From Corella eumyota (taxonomy: Eukaryota; Chordata; Ascidiacea; Phlebobranchia; Corellidae), in contig OY720099.1 of assembly GCA_963082875.1 (NCBI GenBank), positions 17,217,066 through 17,281,065 on the forward strand: DNA of 64,000 bases, given 5' to 3'. A program made the translations under genes and the position numbers. Numbering within the stretch: position 1 is the first letter of the stretch; each line of letters starts with the position of its first letter. This document shows, in pieces, positions 41,201-51,276 of this stretch. The notes under the pieces are model-generated. The model ran no database searches. It worked only from the letters and a program-made list of their open reading frames with translations, and was not told the origin of the DNA.

Positions 41201-44200
41201 AAAAAAAAAGAAAAATGTGCCACCTCTCAAACCAAAAACATTGAAATTTTTTTTTTGTATATATCTTTATCCTCGATGTGGGAAAGTCGAATGCGCGACT
41301 TAAACATAGAGTAACATCAGTTACTCCGACCCAGTCTCGAGTTGCCTGTGTCAGCTTGGGATATTATAGATTATAATTGCCCGATAATTATACTGCTGAT
41401 AAAGTGCTGGCCCAGCAGGAGTTCATACTGTTTATAGCGCCTTACTTAAGGGCGCTACAGCATAAGAGCAGTGGGAATTGAACTCACCACCTCATGTGTG
41501 GTGTAGCAAGTGTTCTTACCACTACATCACGCTGCCGGTATAATTAAATTAAAAACTTTAAAAATAAATTAAATACAAATAAGTTTAATAACCTTCAACA
41601 ATCGTTAAATCTTTATACAGAAGATATGCAGGACTAGCTTTCGATCCTGGAAATGGTCGAAGACTAATGCTAACCGTGTTTCTTTTTTCAAAGTTAATTC
41701 CAAAAAATTCTGACACCTAAAACATTAACAATACACAAATGCTTTACAAATTACAACTAACATATTAATATAAGTTTTTTAAAGTATTATACTTTATCCT
41801 TGATGTGGAAAGATCGACTAAACATAGAGTAACATCCATTACCCTGCCCACCTAGGCTCAAGTTGTCTTTGGCAGTTTGGGATATTATAGAATATAATTG
41901 CCCAATAATTAAGTTGCTGATTAAGTGTTGACCCAACAAGAGTTACACTGTTTATATTGCAGCATGGTGTAGTGGAAAGAACACTTGTTACATTACACAT
42001 GAGGTTATGGTTTCAATCCCCACTGTAGCGGCCTTGAGTAAGGCATTATAAACGGTATGAACTCCTGCTGAGCCAGCACTTAATCAGCAGCATAATTATC
42101 AGGCAATTATAATCTATAATATCCCAAACTTCCACAGGCAACTCGAGACTGGGTCGGAGTAACTGATGTGACTCTATGTTTAAGTGGCGCATTCGACTTT
42201 CCCACATCGAGGATAAAGATATATAAAAAAAAATAAAAAAACAATGTATACTGAAAAACCAGATTATTTATTTCTTATTACTTATTCAAATAGAATATAA
42301 ATAACATGCATTAATTAAATAACAAAATATATAAGGTTGCATGCACTAATAAAAATAGGTCTAACCTCTAGCAAGCACAAACTATAATGAACTAATTGTT
42401 AAACACAAAACACAAAAGAGAACCTAATAGAGAAAGGGAAAAAATCACTGAACCAAATAGAAGAGAACTACAATAGCATACATAAACAAAAGAATAACTT
42501 AACATTAAGTTACTACAAGAAAAACTTTTAATCTACAAAAGATAACACAAAATAAACATACAAAATATATTCTTAACAAACTCACTATTTTTTTTTTTTT
42601 TAAATAAAAGAAAGCATTCCCTTTTGTATCACTGAACTTAATAGCATGCCATGCACCCCATGCTTTGTCAAACAGTCAGCAAGTTGGTCTTTGGTATTAA
42701 CCCACTTAATTTCGTTAACTTCTTTTCTTGCAATCATTTCTCGAAGTGATCCAACATCAATACGAAGTCTTTTATCAATAACACTTTTTGTGGAATATAC
42801 AGCATCATATAATGAATGATTATCTGTAATTCCCACAATTGGTAATTTGTCAAACTTAACTTCTCCATAATATAATTCAGAAAACAAAGCATTTATAAAT
42901 AATGCTGCTTCAATTCCATCTGAAAGAGCTAGGGTTTCTGCAGCCAGAGTACTTCTTGTAACACGCCGAATTCTTTTCGATTGCCAGCTCAACAGATTAC
43001 AAGTATGGTCTTTACCAACAAGAAAAATCAAATAACCTCCTTGACTTCCTCCATTTCTTAGGTTTGCAAAAGCTGCATCTGTATACACCACAATTTTAAG
43101 ATCTTTAGTATCTCCCAAATTCCTAAAGGTTAAAAACAGTTCTTTGGATTGAACCTTTCTTATAACTTTGTTGCAAGCAATTAAATCTTTGATTTTTGCA
43201 TCTTCAAAATTAGTCGACAACATACAGACGTCAAAACTAACATCAGGTCTCGTCTGTCCACTTAACCATAGAAGTTGTCCTATCTTTGAACGCAATTCAT
43301 CCCTTTCTGCTGATGTTATTGTGTCCTCATTTGTGGTTAAATGGTTTAAATTAATCTGTATTTGTTTGAGACTATCGACATATGATTTCTGTGTCAAAGT
43401 TATACCTTGGTTACTTTGAAAGATGTTTAAACCAATATATTTGAACTGATTTTTATTTTCCTCTCCAATTTTAAATGTTTGTCGTAAATTTTTTATTACA
43501 GTTTTTTCAAAATTTTCTGTTCCTGACCACAGAAAATCATCAACATAAACAGAAATCATTCCATATAACTGTTCTCCATTGTGCCAATAAAATAAAGCAG
43601 AATCCATTTTCGATATGTTGGCACCTGCTTCAAACATAAAGTTACGGACCTTATTGTACCAAGCCTTCGATGCATCAGCTAAACCATAAACACATTTTTG
43701 AAGCTTCCAAACAATGTCTTTGGGACAGTTTGACTCTATCGGTGGTTTCAGTAAAATCTCTCGTTTAACTAAATCACCTTGTAAAAATGCTGTTTTTATA
43801 TCAATGCTTTTTACTTGCCAATTCTTTTGTAATGACAGGGAAATAATCATTCTTAGAGCATCTTTAGAGCAAGTAGGAGATTCCTTTATTAGTTTTTCCT
43901 TATTTAGTTCTTCAAAGCCTCTAGCCACAAGGCGAGCTTTTGCAATCTTTTGATCGTCTTTTTCTTTTATTGAACAAATCCAACGCACTGATATACAGTG
44001 TTGGCCTGTATGTTTTACTTCTTTATAAACACCATTTGCTTTCCAGCTATTCAATTCAGCTATTTTTGCATCATAAAATAAGTCACTGGACACTTCTTGG
44101 ATCTCTTCAGTTTGTGTTTCAGACCTCATTACTTTAAAATTTTGGACCTTGTCAAAATTTATCCATGTATTTGTGTTTCTTAGATCTTCAGGTTCAATAA

Positions 44201-47200
44201 ATTTAACATTATAAGCATTTTTGTATCGTCCAGTTGCTTTTCCTGCTGTATTTAGAATTGAAGCTGTACATTCTATTCCATGTTCATTATTAAATTGAAC
44301 TGTTTGGCCGGTAAATAGCTTTAATTTTAGAGGTTGAATTGCTAAATGAGAAGGATCTTCTACTTGGTTAGGCTTTTCTAATTCTTCTTCGGATGACGAT
44401 TCCTCGATTGGAATTTGTTTTTTAGAACAAGGCTTTGCAATAATATCATTATCATTTTGAGTCTTGGGTTGAATTCTTAAAGGAGTTATTTCTTCTTGAT
44501 CATCTAAATCACTTTGACTTTCATTTACGCGCTGAACCCTACAGGTGTGTGCTTTTATGTATTGCCCACCATGTCTTATGAAAACAATAGGGCCATCTTG
44601 ACCCAAAACATTTGCAGGACCTTTCCAAACATTAACATCCTCCCGCTTGTAGTACACTTTCTCTCCAATAAGAAAAGTTTCTCCATTTCTTCTTGTTTGT
44701 TTTCTTAATGCCCTTCTAATCTTCTCTGAAGATTCTGTTTCAATAAATGCCCTTCTGGCACTATGTAACGCTGATATGTGTGCACCTACTGTCATACTTT
44801 GTGTTTTACCCTCTAAAGCTGGAAGCTTGTCGTCAATAGTGGAGGGTAAATTACTATTTTGTCCAAAAACCAATTGATTCGCACTAAATCCATAACTATT
44901 AATCATTGCATTTTTAGCGCTTAATGACCACGCCAAAGCTATATCCCAATTACATTTAACATCACTTTTGGTCTTTAGTAAGGTTTCAGTCAAAACTGCA
45001 TTGTGTCTTTCACAAAGTCCATTACTCCAAGGAGAATAAGACGGGGTTGTAAGAACAGAAATATTAAAATTTCCACACAAATCATGAAACTCTTCATTAT
45101 TAAATTCTCTTCCATTATCACTCAAAACATTATGGGGAGCACCAAACAAACTAATCCAATGTTTCAGAAAGTTGTTAGCAATAACAGTGGAAGTCTTGTT
45201 GCGTATAATTACAGCATTACTATAACGTGTAAACATATCTATCATATGGAAAAACCATAAATTTGGTTCTAGCTCATGTAAGTCCATTGCTACTGTTTCG
45301 TTAAACTGTTGAGCCCATGGTAACCCCACAACAGGTCTCGGAACATTTTTCTTGTGTCTTAAACAAATATCACATTTTGAAATTTCTTCTTTAATAACAA
45401 TCGAAAGCTCTTTGGTTAATGCATTTGCATTTTCAAGTAGTCGTTCCAAGTTTGTGGCTGAAGCATGGCCAAATTGTTTGTGAAGCTTTTGAACAACTTT
45501 CTTTTGTTCAGGAGGCAACATATCTTTGGACAACAGAATTTCTTCTCTTGGTTTTGTCAATACCTTGTTCTTAGGAGTAATATCTATACAATAATGGCCA
45601 TTGGTGGAAAAAAACACATTAATATTTTTACCGAACATCTCTATTTTATCATTTTTAAGGTCAATCTTTGAATTAGCTTTCTTTAAAGAGGATTTGCTGA
45701 GAAGTAGAGGCAAATCTTCTTTTATAATTTCTACATCAATAAAGCAAAATTTGTCACCAATACTTGCAGGAATGCGTGATTTTTTAAATGAAACTACTTG
45801 TCTTCCATCACCAAAACGAAAACTAGTACAACTTGCAGCACTTAAAATCTTGTTTCTCATCTCTTTACTTAAGTGATCAATATAATTTGTGTACCACTTG
45901 ATACCACAAACTGTTTTAGTACATGCTGTATCTAGGACAGCAGATCCCATTGTTTCACACATAAATATTTCGCTTGCACTCGAAATTTTACTGAAGAGGA
46001 CAACACTGACATCTTCAACTTCCTTAATTGAAGCAGGAAATTTTTCTTTATAAGGTCTTGTGTTATGAGGACACTTGGCTGCCCAATGCATAATAGAATC
46101 GCAGATAACACACCTTGTTATGTTTCCAAATTTATCTAATTTATTAAAATTCTTTTTTGGATCAAAATATTTCGACTTTTTATAATCTCGATTTCGAAAT
46201 CTTTCTTTAGAGTAAAAGGCTTCTTGCTTTATTGTCATAGTGGAAGTAGATTGATATGAATTTTCAAATATTCGTTTCAGTGCAGACTTAATACTAACAA
46301 ATTTGAGATCGCTAGCCATTGTTAGAACCAACCTTCGTTCATTGTCATTTAAATTGGCTCCATCAATTAATTTAAATCCTAACACAGAATCAGGTAAAAC
46401 CATTTCATTTGAAGACATTTTATGGTACAAATGTTCGAATTCCAAAATGTAATCACTCATAGATAAATGTTCAGGTTTTACATAATCATTAAATGCCCGA
46501 TAAGAACCATACGCATCATCTACTTTTTCACTTTTGAAAGCAGAATCTAATTTAACAAGAATTTTTTCTAGACCATCGGTTGCATGTAACTGTATAGTAC
46601 TAAGTTCTTCCACAGCTTTTTCAGCCTTTTGATTCCCCTCTAAGGCTTCCAAAAGAACTACTATTCCTTGTTCTTTTTTATCTACTGGAGTAATTAGCTG
46701 CCACATGTCAATCTTTTTCCTCCATGCACTATAGCTGGTTTCCTCCCCAAACTTGGGAGGAGATTTTCTGGATACTGATGACATTTCTATATTTCAGTAA
46801 CCATCCTCTGCTACCATTGAAAAACTAGATTATTTATTTCTTATTACTTATTCAAATAGAATATAAATAACATGCATTAATTAAATAACAAAATATATAA
46901 GGTTGCATGCACTAATAAAAATAGGTCTAACCTCTAGCAAGCACAAACTATAATGAACTAATTGTTAAACACAAAACACAAAAGAGAACCTAATAGAGAA
47001 AGGGAAAAAATCACTGAACCAAATAGAAGAGAACTACAATAGCATACATAAACAAAAGAATAACTTAACATTAAGTTACTACAAGAAAAACTTTTAATCT
47101 ACAAAAGATAACACAAAATAAACATACAAAATATATTCTTAACATATACCTTTCCACAATGAATATTCACTGAGCTTTGCTCACAGCCTTCATTAATTTC

Positions 47201-47965
47201 CATCGCACAATGAATTTCGTGTTCAGAATAACTTCTCATAGACAAGCTCGAATTTTTTGGTAAGTTTCCACCACAGTCTAACAAATGTGGTTGAAAAGTT
47301 ATACAATTTGCTAGATGCTCTAACAACTTAATTCCTCCGTTGATGAAGTTTTGAGCAGGGGCGGGGCCTCGGCATTTGATTATGTCAACGTTGATTGAGT
47401 TTGAGGCATCTTCAAGAATGCTACTGGACTTTGCAAAAGAAACACTAGCATTCATTTCAGCAATATCCTGATGAATACAGAAGAAATATATTCCCTCGTT
47501 ATTAGTGTCACCATTACAGAATAACAAAAATGGCATGTACTCAGAATATTCCTCATCCTTTTTTTGCGAACGAATAATTGAACCCACAAATTGTTGAGCT
47601 GCAGACAGACTCAAAAGATTTTTTTCGTCGAAAAAAATCTTTTGATTCGGAAGTACTGAAGCATCAAAAACAAGATCTTCATCAAGTAAAAGCGGATTCC
47701 CACCAAACTCATGTGCAAGACTGCTGCCATTTTGTGACACCGAATCTCTTAGATTATCCCTTGCTGCACAGACAAAGGTTTTTATTTCAGGTATTTCCTC
47801 GCCAATTATTTTTGCAAATGCTTGTTTCAACTGCTTATCAACATCATGATTTGTGGATTCTTTAGCAAGATTTTGTATTTGGGAGAAGAGTAAAAATTCA
47901 TCCCATTCCAAACAATTGTCTTGTGTTAGATTGTTCAAGCATTTGCTCAGCGATTGCTTTGCCAT
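38247..47965 (-). CDS. ZWILCH: Kinetochore protein Zwilch, complete, 9 exons
   Basis: Subunit of the Rod-Zw10-Zwilch complex, which recruits Mad1-Mad2 and dynein to kinetochores for the spindle checkpoint. Exons (minus): 47150-47965, 41593-41716, 41118-41191, 40936-41041, 40772-40860, 40114-40251, 39233-39519, 38966-39116, 38247-38387. Sum 1926 nt (641 aa; human 591). Human-like stretches: SSYEELVDCLGIIFKEL (human SYQDLVKCFTLIIQSL) and PFQILTEIGLDKLAREY (human PVQMLLEIGLDKLKKDY), then HHVVEL. Poly(A) signal AATAAA near 38228. Intron 1 (about 5.4 kb) contains a Ty1/copia element, two SINEs and little else. A splice-acceptor-like CTTCTTCAG lies about 35 bp before the ATG, so the 5' UTR may be cis- or trans-spliced. 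Confidence 0.93.
38492..38773 (-). mobile_element. tRNA-derived SINE in ZWILCH intron 8
   Basis: Full-length copy, sense with respect to ZWILCH. Head at 38773 (ACAGCGTGGTGTAGTGG), tail at 38492. Confidence 0.9.
39641..39924 (-). mobile_element. tRNA-derived SINE in ZWILCH intron 6
   Basis: Full-length copy with TGTATATATCTTTATCCTCG at the tail end and the tRNA-like head at about 39923. Little diverged. An older SINE 3' scrap follows at about 39930-40020. Confidence 0.9.
40315..40576 (+). mobile_element. tRNA-derived SINE in ZWILCH intron 5
   Basis: Plus-strand copy, head ACCGGCAGCGTGGTGTAGTGG, ending early in an A-run soon after TATGTTTAATTCGC. Antisense to the host gene. Confidence 0.9.
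40585..40690 (-). repeat. Old tRNA-like SINE head
   Basis: GGGGATCAAACCCAGGACCT and ACTACACCACACTTCC on the plus strand mirror a B box and the 5' end of the SINE head. Too diverged to be a tRNA gene and no acceptor stem is visible. Confidence 0.55.
41247..41539 (-). mobile_element. tRNA-derived SINE in ZWILCH intron 2
   Basis: Full-length, little-diverged copy, sense with respect to the host gene; ends in a T-run (plus strand) with TGTATATATCTTTATCCTCG. Confidence 0.9.
41791..41958 (-). mobile_element. SINE fragment, minus arm of an inverted pair
   Basis: 3' part of the SINE only, more diverged than its partner. It abuts a plus-strand copy with no spacer, giving an inverted arrangement in ZWILCH intron 1. 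Confidence 0.85.
41959..42240 (+). mobile_element. SINE, plus arm of an inverted pair
   Basis: Near full-length copy from GCAGCATGGTGTAGTGG to the A-rich tail. The tail ends only about 10 bp from the left end of the copia element. Confidence 0.9.
42247..42251 (+). repeat. Target-site duplication of the copia element, left
   Basis: TATAC immediately left of the left LTR, repeated at 47145-47149. Five bases is the usual length for Ty1/copia integrases. Confidence 0.9.
42252..42578 (-). repeat. Copia LTR (3' LTR of the element)
   Basis: 327 bp, TG...CA ends on the plus strand (TGAAAAACC to TTCTTAACA). Near-identical to 46818-47144. An A-rich (minus strand) tract just inside, about 42588-42601, may serve as the polypurine tract. 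Confidence 0.93.
42600..46784 (-). CDS. Copia gag-pol polyprotein
   Basis: One frame of 1394 codons. In order: gag-like N terminus; zinc knuckle CX2CX4HX4C (about residues 224-237); aspartic protease motif (LDTACTKT, about 280); integrase zinc-binding and catalytic parts (KCDICLRHKK; MDLHE about 500; SDNGREF about 555); reverse transcriptase (ARLVARGFEE about 950; YVDDFLW about 1083); RNase H (YTDAAFA about 1231; DNHSLYDAV about 1322). The protease-integrase-RT-RNase H order defines Ty1/copia. Gag and pol share one frame, as in several copia lineages. Confidence 0.95.
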   Translation of the reverse strand: MSSVSRKSPPKFGEETSYSAWRKKIDMWQLITPVDKKEQGIVVLLEALEGNQKAEKAVEELSTIQLHATDGLEKILVKLDSAFKSEKVDDAYGSYRAFNDYVKPEHLSMSDYILEFEHLYHKMSSNEMVLPDSVLGFKLIDGANLNDNERRLVLTMASDLKFVSIKSALKRIFENSYQSTSTMTIKQEAFYSKERFRNRDYKKSKYFDPKKNFNKLDKFGNITRCVICDSIMHWAAKCPHNTRPYKEKFPASIKEVEDVSVVLFSKISSASEIFMCETMGSAVLDTACTKTVCGIKWYTNYIDHLSKEMRNKILSAASCTSFRFGDGRQVVSFKKSRIPASIGDKFCFIDVEIIKEDLPLLLSKSSLKKANSKIDLKNDKIEMFGKNINVFFSTNGHYCIDITPKNKVLTKPREEILLSKDMLPPEQKKVVQKLHKQFGHASATNLERLLENANALTKELSIVIKEEISKCDICLRHKKNVPRPVVGLPWAQQFNETVAMDLHELEPNLWFFHMIDMFTRYSNAVIIRNKTSTVIANNFLKHWISLFGAPHNVLSDNGREFNNEEFHDLCGNFNISVLTTPSYSPWSNGLCERHNAVLTETLLKTKSDVKCNWDIALAWSLSAKNAMINSYGFSANQLVFGQNSNLPSTIDDKLPALEGKTQSMTVGAHISALHSARRAFIETESSEKIRRALRKQTRRNGETFLIGEKVYYKREDVNVWKGPANVLGQDGPIVFIRHGGQYIKAHTCRVQRVNESQSDLDDQEEITPLRIQPKTQNDNDIIAKPCSKKQIPIEESSSEEELEKPNQVEDPSHLAIQPLKLKLFTGQTVQFNNEHGIECTASILNTAGKATGRYKNAYNVKFIEPEDLRNTNTWINFDKVQNFKVMRSETQTEEIQEVSSDLFYDAKIAELNSWKANGVYKEVKHTGQHCISVRWICSIKEKDDQKIAKARLVARGFEELNKEKLIKESPTCSKDALRMIISLSLQKNWQVKSIDIKTAFLQGDLVKREILLKPPIESNCPKDIVWKLQKCVYGLADASKAWYNKVRNFMFEAGANISKMDSALFYWHNGEQLYGMISVYVDDFLWSGTENFEKTVIKNLRQTFKIGEENKNQFKYIGLNIFQSNQGITLTQKSYVDSLKQIQINLNHLTTNEDTITSAERDELRSKIGQLLWLSGQTRPDVSFDVCMLSTNFEDAKIKDLIACNKVIRKVQSKELFLTFRNLGDTKDLKIVVYTDAAFANLRNGGSQGGYLIFLVGKDHTCNLLSWQSKRIRRVTRSTLAAETLALSDGIEAALFINALFSELYYGEVKFDKLPIVGITDNHSLYDAVYSTKSVIDKRLRIDVGSLREMIARKEVNEIKWVNTKDQLADCLTKHGVHGMLLSSVIQKGMLSFI
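46799..46816 (-). promoter_or_regulatory. Primer-binding site, initiator Met tRNA type
   Basis: Minus strand TGGTAGCAGAGGATGGTT, one base inside the 5' LTR. It matches, over 18 bases, the complement of the 3' end plus CCA of animal initiator tRNA-Met as I know it (known from the family, not searched). Confidence 0.85.
46818..47144 (-). repeat. Copia LTR (5' LTR of the element)
   Basis: 327 bp, same ends as the other LTR, one mismatch between them seen. Its outer edge lies five bases inside ZWILCH intron 1. Confidence 0.93.
47145..47149 (-). promoter_or_regulatory. ZWILCH intron 1 5' splice site formed by the target duplication
   Basis: On the minus strand exon 1 ends GGAAAG and is followed by GTATA, which is one copy of the 5-bp duplication, then by the LTR (TGTTAAG). 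The five intron bases of the donor are thus regenerated by the insertion; only position +6 onward now comes from the LTR. Confidence 0.85.
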
Positions 47966-48367
47966 GATGCTTACAGTATTTATCCCTAATTATTCCAACC
48001 TGAAGAAGTACAAAAAAAATAGCAGCAATCAAAAATTAATAGAATGTTAGTTAGTAATTTTAACAAAACAGCAAAATCAAATACAGACTAGAATTATTAA
48101 CAAAATAAATCCGAATTTAAGATTTTCCAATTACTGTTCATTGTTTATTTGATTTAAAACTTTACAATATTGCTTTAGAAAATTGAGAAAAAAAATGAAA
48201 AGCAAATGTAGAATAGTTAAAAAGAAAATTAGTATTAAAGAACGAAATACATATAAGCAGAAGGCATGATTGCTTAACACTTACATAATAAGGAAAATAT
48301 AATACATATCAAAAATACAGCACCACTTTAATACATGCGAAGTTACCAGTTTTAAAGTTTTATAAAG
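47966..48367. other. ZWILCH upstream region / XPC 3' UTR
   Basis: About 400 bp between the XPC stop and the ZWILCH ATG, both on the minus strand. It carries a polypyrimidine tract and CTTCTTCAG (plus about 48001-48009), a good 3' splice site for a 5' UTR exon or trans-spliced leader. The gap is wide for a tunicate operon, so separate transcription is more likely. Confidence 0.5.
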
Positions 48368-51271
48368 TTACAGTTCCTCCACTTCAAATGGAAAATCGTC
48401 AGCCTTCTTCTTCTTAGCTCCTCCTCTCCTCTTTCTTTCTCCTTTCTTCTTCTTTGCAACTTTAAGATGGTCAGTTTGCCACGAAGCACCACTGGTGATA
48501 TTTTCAGCTTGGTCATTTTCGTTGCTTTCACCATTTTCAAATTTATTACGAACCCTTTCCATTGTGAGGATACCACGAATTAGATTTCTCCAGTTTAGGT
48601 AGATCTTCTTCTCGAGTTTCTCCCGAGCTCGCTCTGCCGCATGAGCTTGATCCTCCTGCCATGCCAACCTTAAAGTTTCCTCAAACTCGGCACAAACCAC
48701 ATGACCGTCCATTACTGTATGCGGAAAACCATGATGTGTGTCAAACCCCACCACTGCACTTGCAATATCAATGTTCAACTTTCTAGCAACATTCTGTATG
48801 CCTTCCAAGCGCAGATGAACACAGCCTTTTGGTATCATACATGGTTTGAACAAGTCTACGTTACCATATTGGCTTCTTGGTACAATGCCGTTTTCTGCCC
48901 ATGGAGGATCATATGGCCTGGTTTGCCATTTACCGAACAAAGCAAGTGACAGAGCATCTGTATCACGGTTAAGCTTCTTGTTAAGTAAATAAGAGGCAAC
49001 CATTTTGTACGGTTCCTCGCCATCTTTTACAGACAAAGCAGACTGCATCCACTTTTCTCTGGTATGAAGAGTATGAACAGTTGATCTCGCTAACACCTCT
49101 TCACCCCTAATAAACCCAACTGGGTGACTATCAGGTGGGTAGATAGCTTCATATTTTAACAAATGTCTTCGTAAGACAAAAAGTGGGTGATCTTTAAACA
49201 AAGAAATAGATGTTGGCAATGGTTTTGACATAAGATCAGACTGCAGTTTTGAATTCTCTTCTAAATCTAAGTCCTTATTTTTCATTTTATACGGCAGTAA
49301 AGTGTTTTTCCACCAATTTGTTTCTATCGAAGCAATTCTTAGCTTTCGCGTTGTAGTTAACCAACAAGATGCATATCGTGCGGTAACATCCTTAATTGAG
49401 TTGTCATTATCGAATGCAAGTACATAGGATAGTGGTTTCGTAGCCTTAGCTTCAGCCAGAGAAGGTTGATTTATTTCTCCAGTAATGCAGTTAATGCTAG
49501 TCCAACCTCGTTCTGGAATTAAAACCTCGATCCAATGATTAATATCAGATAGTGTGGATACTGGTTTGGTGATAGTGCTTCTTGATTTAGATTTAGAAGC
49601 AGGGCGCTTTGTAGCAACTTTTCTTGGCGTAGAAGGTTTGTTTACAGCATTTGTTGCTTTCTTCGTTGAGTTTACAACAGGCTTTACTTCCTCAAAATCG
49701 CTGTCAGAAAACGACTCAGAATTTTCAGAAACGTAACTTGATGCTGAATCAGACTCCGAATCAGGTTCGAAAAGACCCTCCTTTCCACTTTCATCTGAAA
49801 GTTTCCCATTTTTAGGTTTTGATTTGATTTTGTTTGCATTTTTATCCAGTGCCTGCTTTTTTGTTGTTTTCCTTTTCGGTTTTTCCGATGCTTTTTGTTT
49901 TGGTTTTAAGTCTGAAATATTTTTCACTTCATCATTAACAGAAATATTTTTGTTTTGTATGTTACCTTCTGATTTTGGTATAACAACTTTTGGTAATTTT
50001 TTTTCTGTTGTTGCTGGAATTAAAGTATCCTTTTCTTCTTCTTTCACAGAAGTAGTATCAACCCTTTTTTGTCTCATTCTCTTCCTCACTACAGTTGGTT
50101 TCTTATCTTTCATTGTAGTAGACTCCTTTGGTTTAACTACCGTTTGTTTTCGTTTATTTAAAACACTTAATTTTGTTGAAACTGGAATATTTTCATCCGA
50201 AAGACTTTTATCACCATCAGACTTGAAATTATATTTTGAAGTTTTTGTCGGCGGTTTTTCCTCAAAATCACTCATATCATGATCAGAAAGATTAACGTCT
50301 CTTCCTTTTAAAATACTCTTCTTCTTAGGAGCTGGCTTGAACTTATTTATTTTTTTGGTTGCAAGTTTTTTTGGTATTGTAGCACTTGCTTTGGTTGCTT
50401 CTTTATTGCGGGCAGATCTTCGAACAAGAGTCAAGGAGCTATCTTCATCATTTGCACCATCCACTTGAGGAATACTTTCTGCAACCTCCATTTTGTTAAC
50501 CAAATTTTTGATCTCTTTGTTTTTCTCTATTTCAGGTTGATTTTTTTTCTTGTATTTTTCTAACTTGTTCATAGCAGTCGTGATTCTTTTTTGCTTCTCC
50601 AAGATTTGTTTCTCTGTTGGAGGTTTAAAAGACATCGGTTGCAAAGATGCAACTAATCGAACTTGCAAACCTAGCGATCGTAGAAACAGCAAATAAATTT
50701 GCACCAAATCGATTATTTTTTGAAGCTTTTTCGATGCTAACTTTTCTTCTAGACTAAAAGGTATAGTAGAAATGTAGTTATCAGGTTCATTTTTCAACTT
50801 TTTCAATTTTATATGAGAAAAAAATTCCAATTGAATCCAAGACACAAACTTGGTAAGGTTAACAGTCGAAACATTCTTTGAAGAAATGTGAATAAGTCCA
50901 GTTGGCAAATAAGAAAGAGCAATTGCTTGTAGTTCTTCGTTATTACAAGCACTGTTAAATTGAAAAGCGACACACATTTGACACATTAAATGAACCTTAT
51001 GCATTTCTATATGAAGCTGTTTCTTATATTTATTATGACTTCGCTTGAAAAACACCAGCAACCATTTTTGAACCTTAGATTTTGCGTTTTGTTTTTTTTT
51101 CACGATGTCAGGTAATTCGAATTCAATTTCCACATCTTTCTTGATGTCAACTTTTATGTCATCAAGTTGTACATCTTCCTCTACCTCCTCCCAATCCTCA
51201 TCACTGCTCTCTTGACTCTTGTCCTGGCCAACATCCAAAGACTTCCTCGGCTTCTTCTTCCTAGGAGCCAT
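48368..51271 (-). CDS. XPC: DNA damage sensor XPC (Rad4 family), coding region in one exon
   Basis: Recognises helix-distorting lesions and starts global-genome nucleotide excision repair. 967 codons (human 940). Layout: acidic/basic N terminus (APRKKKPRK, SDEDWEEVEED); first part of the Rad4/transglutaminase-like fold (about 65-220, with YLLFLRSLGLQVRLVASL); a long Lys/Ser-rich linker (about 225-555); rest of the fold (INHWIEVLIPERGWTSINC, about 575); BHD1 (FKDHPLFVLRRHLLKYEAI, about 690), BHD2, and BHD3 (VGFDTHHGFPHTVMDG, about 840); basic C terminus. No intron interrupts the frame, unlike vertebrate XPC. A 5' UTR intron is supported by a donor (AAAAG then GTGAGTAAG, exon edge 51620) and an acceptor (AAACAG, exon edge 51276). 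Confidence 0.95.
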   Translation of the reverse strand: MAPRKKKPRKSLDVGQDKSQESSDEDWEEVEEDVQLDDIKVDIKKDVEIEFELPDIVKKKQNAKSKVQKWLLVFFKRSHNKYKKQLHIEMHKVHLMCQMCVAFQFNSACNNEELQAIALSYLPTGLIHISSKNVSTVNLTKFVSWIQLEFFSHIKLKKLKNEPDNYISTIPFSLEEKLASKKLQKIIDLVQIYLLFLRSLGLQVRLVASLQPMSFKPPTEKQILEKQKRITTAMNKLEKYKKKNQPEIEKNKEIKNLVNKMEVAESIPQVDGANDEDSSLTLVRRSARNKEATKASATIPKKLATKKINKFKPAPKKKSILKGRDVNLSDHDMSDFEEKPPTKTSKYNFKSDGDKSLSDENIPVSTKLSVLNKRKQTVVKPKESTTMKDKKPTVVRKRMRQKRVDTTSVKEEEKDTLIPATTEKKLPKVVIPKSEGNIQNKNISVNDEVKNISDLKPKQKASEKPKRKTTKKQALDKNANKIKSKPKNGKLSDESGKEGLFEPDSESDSASSYVSENSESFSDSDFEEVKPVVNSTKKATNAVNKPSTPRKVATKRPASKSKSRSTITKPVSTLSDINHWIEVLIPERGWTSINCITGEINQPSLAEAKATKPLSYVLAFDNDNSIKDVTARYASCWLTTTRKLRIASIETNWWKNTLLPYKMKNKDLDLEENSKLQSDLMSKPLPTSISLFKDHPLFVLRRHLLKYEAIYPPDSHPVGFIRGEEVLARSTVHTLHTREKWMQSALSVKDGEEPYKMVASYLLNKKLNRDTDALSLALFGKWQTRPYDPPWAENGIVPRSQYGNVDLFKPCMIPKGCVHLRLEGIQNVARKLNIDIASAVVGFDTHHGFPHTVMDGHVVCAEFEETLRLAWQEDQAHAAERAREKLEKKIYLNWRNLIRGILTMERVRNKFENGESNENDQAENITSGASWQTDHLKVAKKKKGERKRRGGAKKKKADDFPFEVEEL

Positions 51272-51276
51272 TTTAT

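Larger units (their letters stand above)
42252..47144 (-). mobile_element. Ty1/copia LTR retrotransposon, whole-looking, young
   Basis: 4,893-bp element in ZWILCH intron 1, same orientation as the gene. It has two 327-bp LTRs, a primer-binding site, one long gag-pol frame and a perfect 5-bp target duplication (TATAC). The LTRs differ at only one position by eye, so it is very recent. It looks whole and I count no breaks. GalEa-type copia elements are known from several aquatic animals and this may belong there; that placement is inference. Treated here as an integrated relic in host DNA. Confidence 0.95.

Noticed and set aside
47099-47149. C-terminal extension of ZWILCH exon 1 into the LTR (VYVKNIFCMF...)
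   Set aside because: The frame simply reads past the splice donor into the copia LTR. Homology resumes in the exon at 41593-41716.
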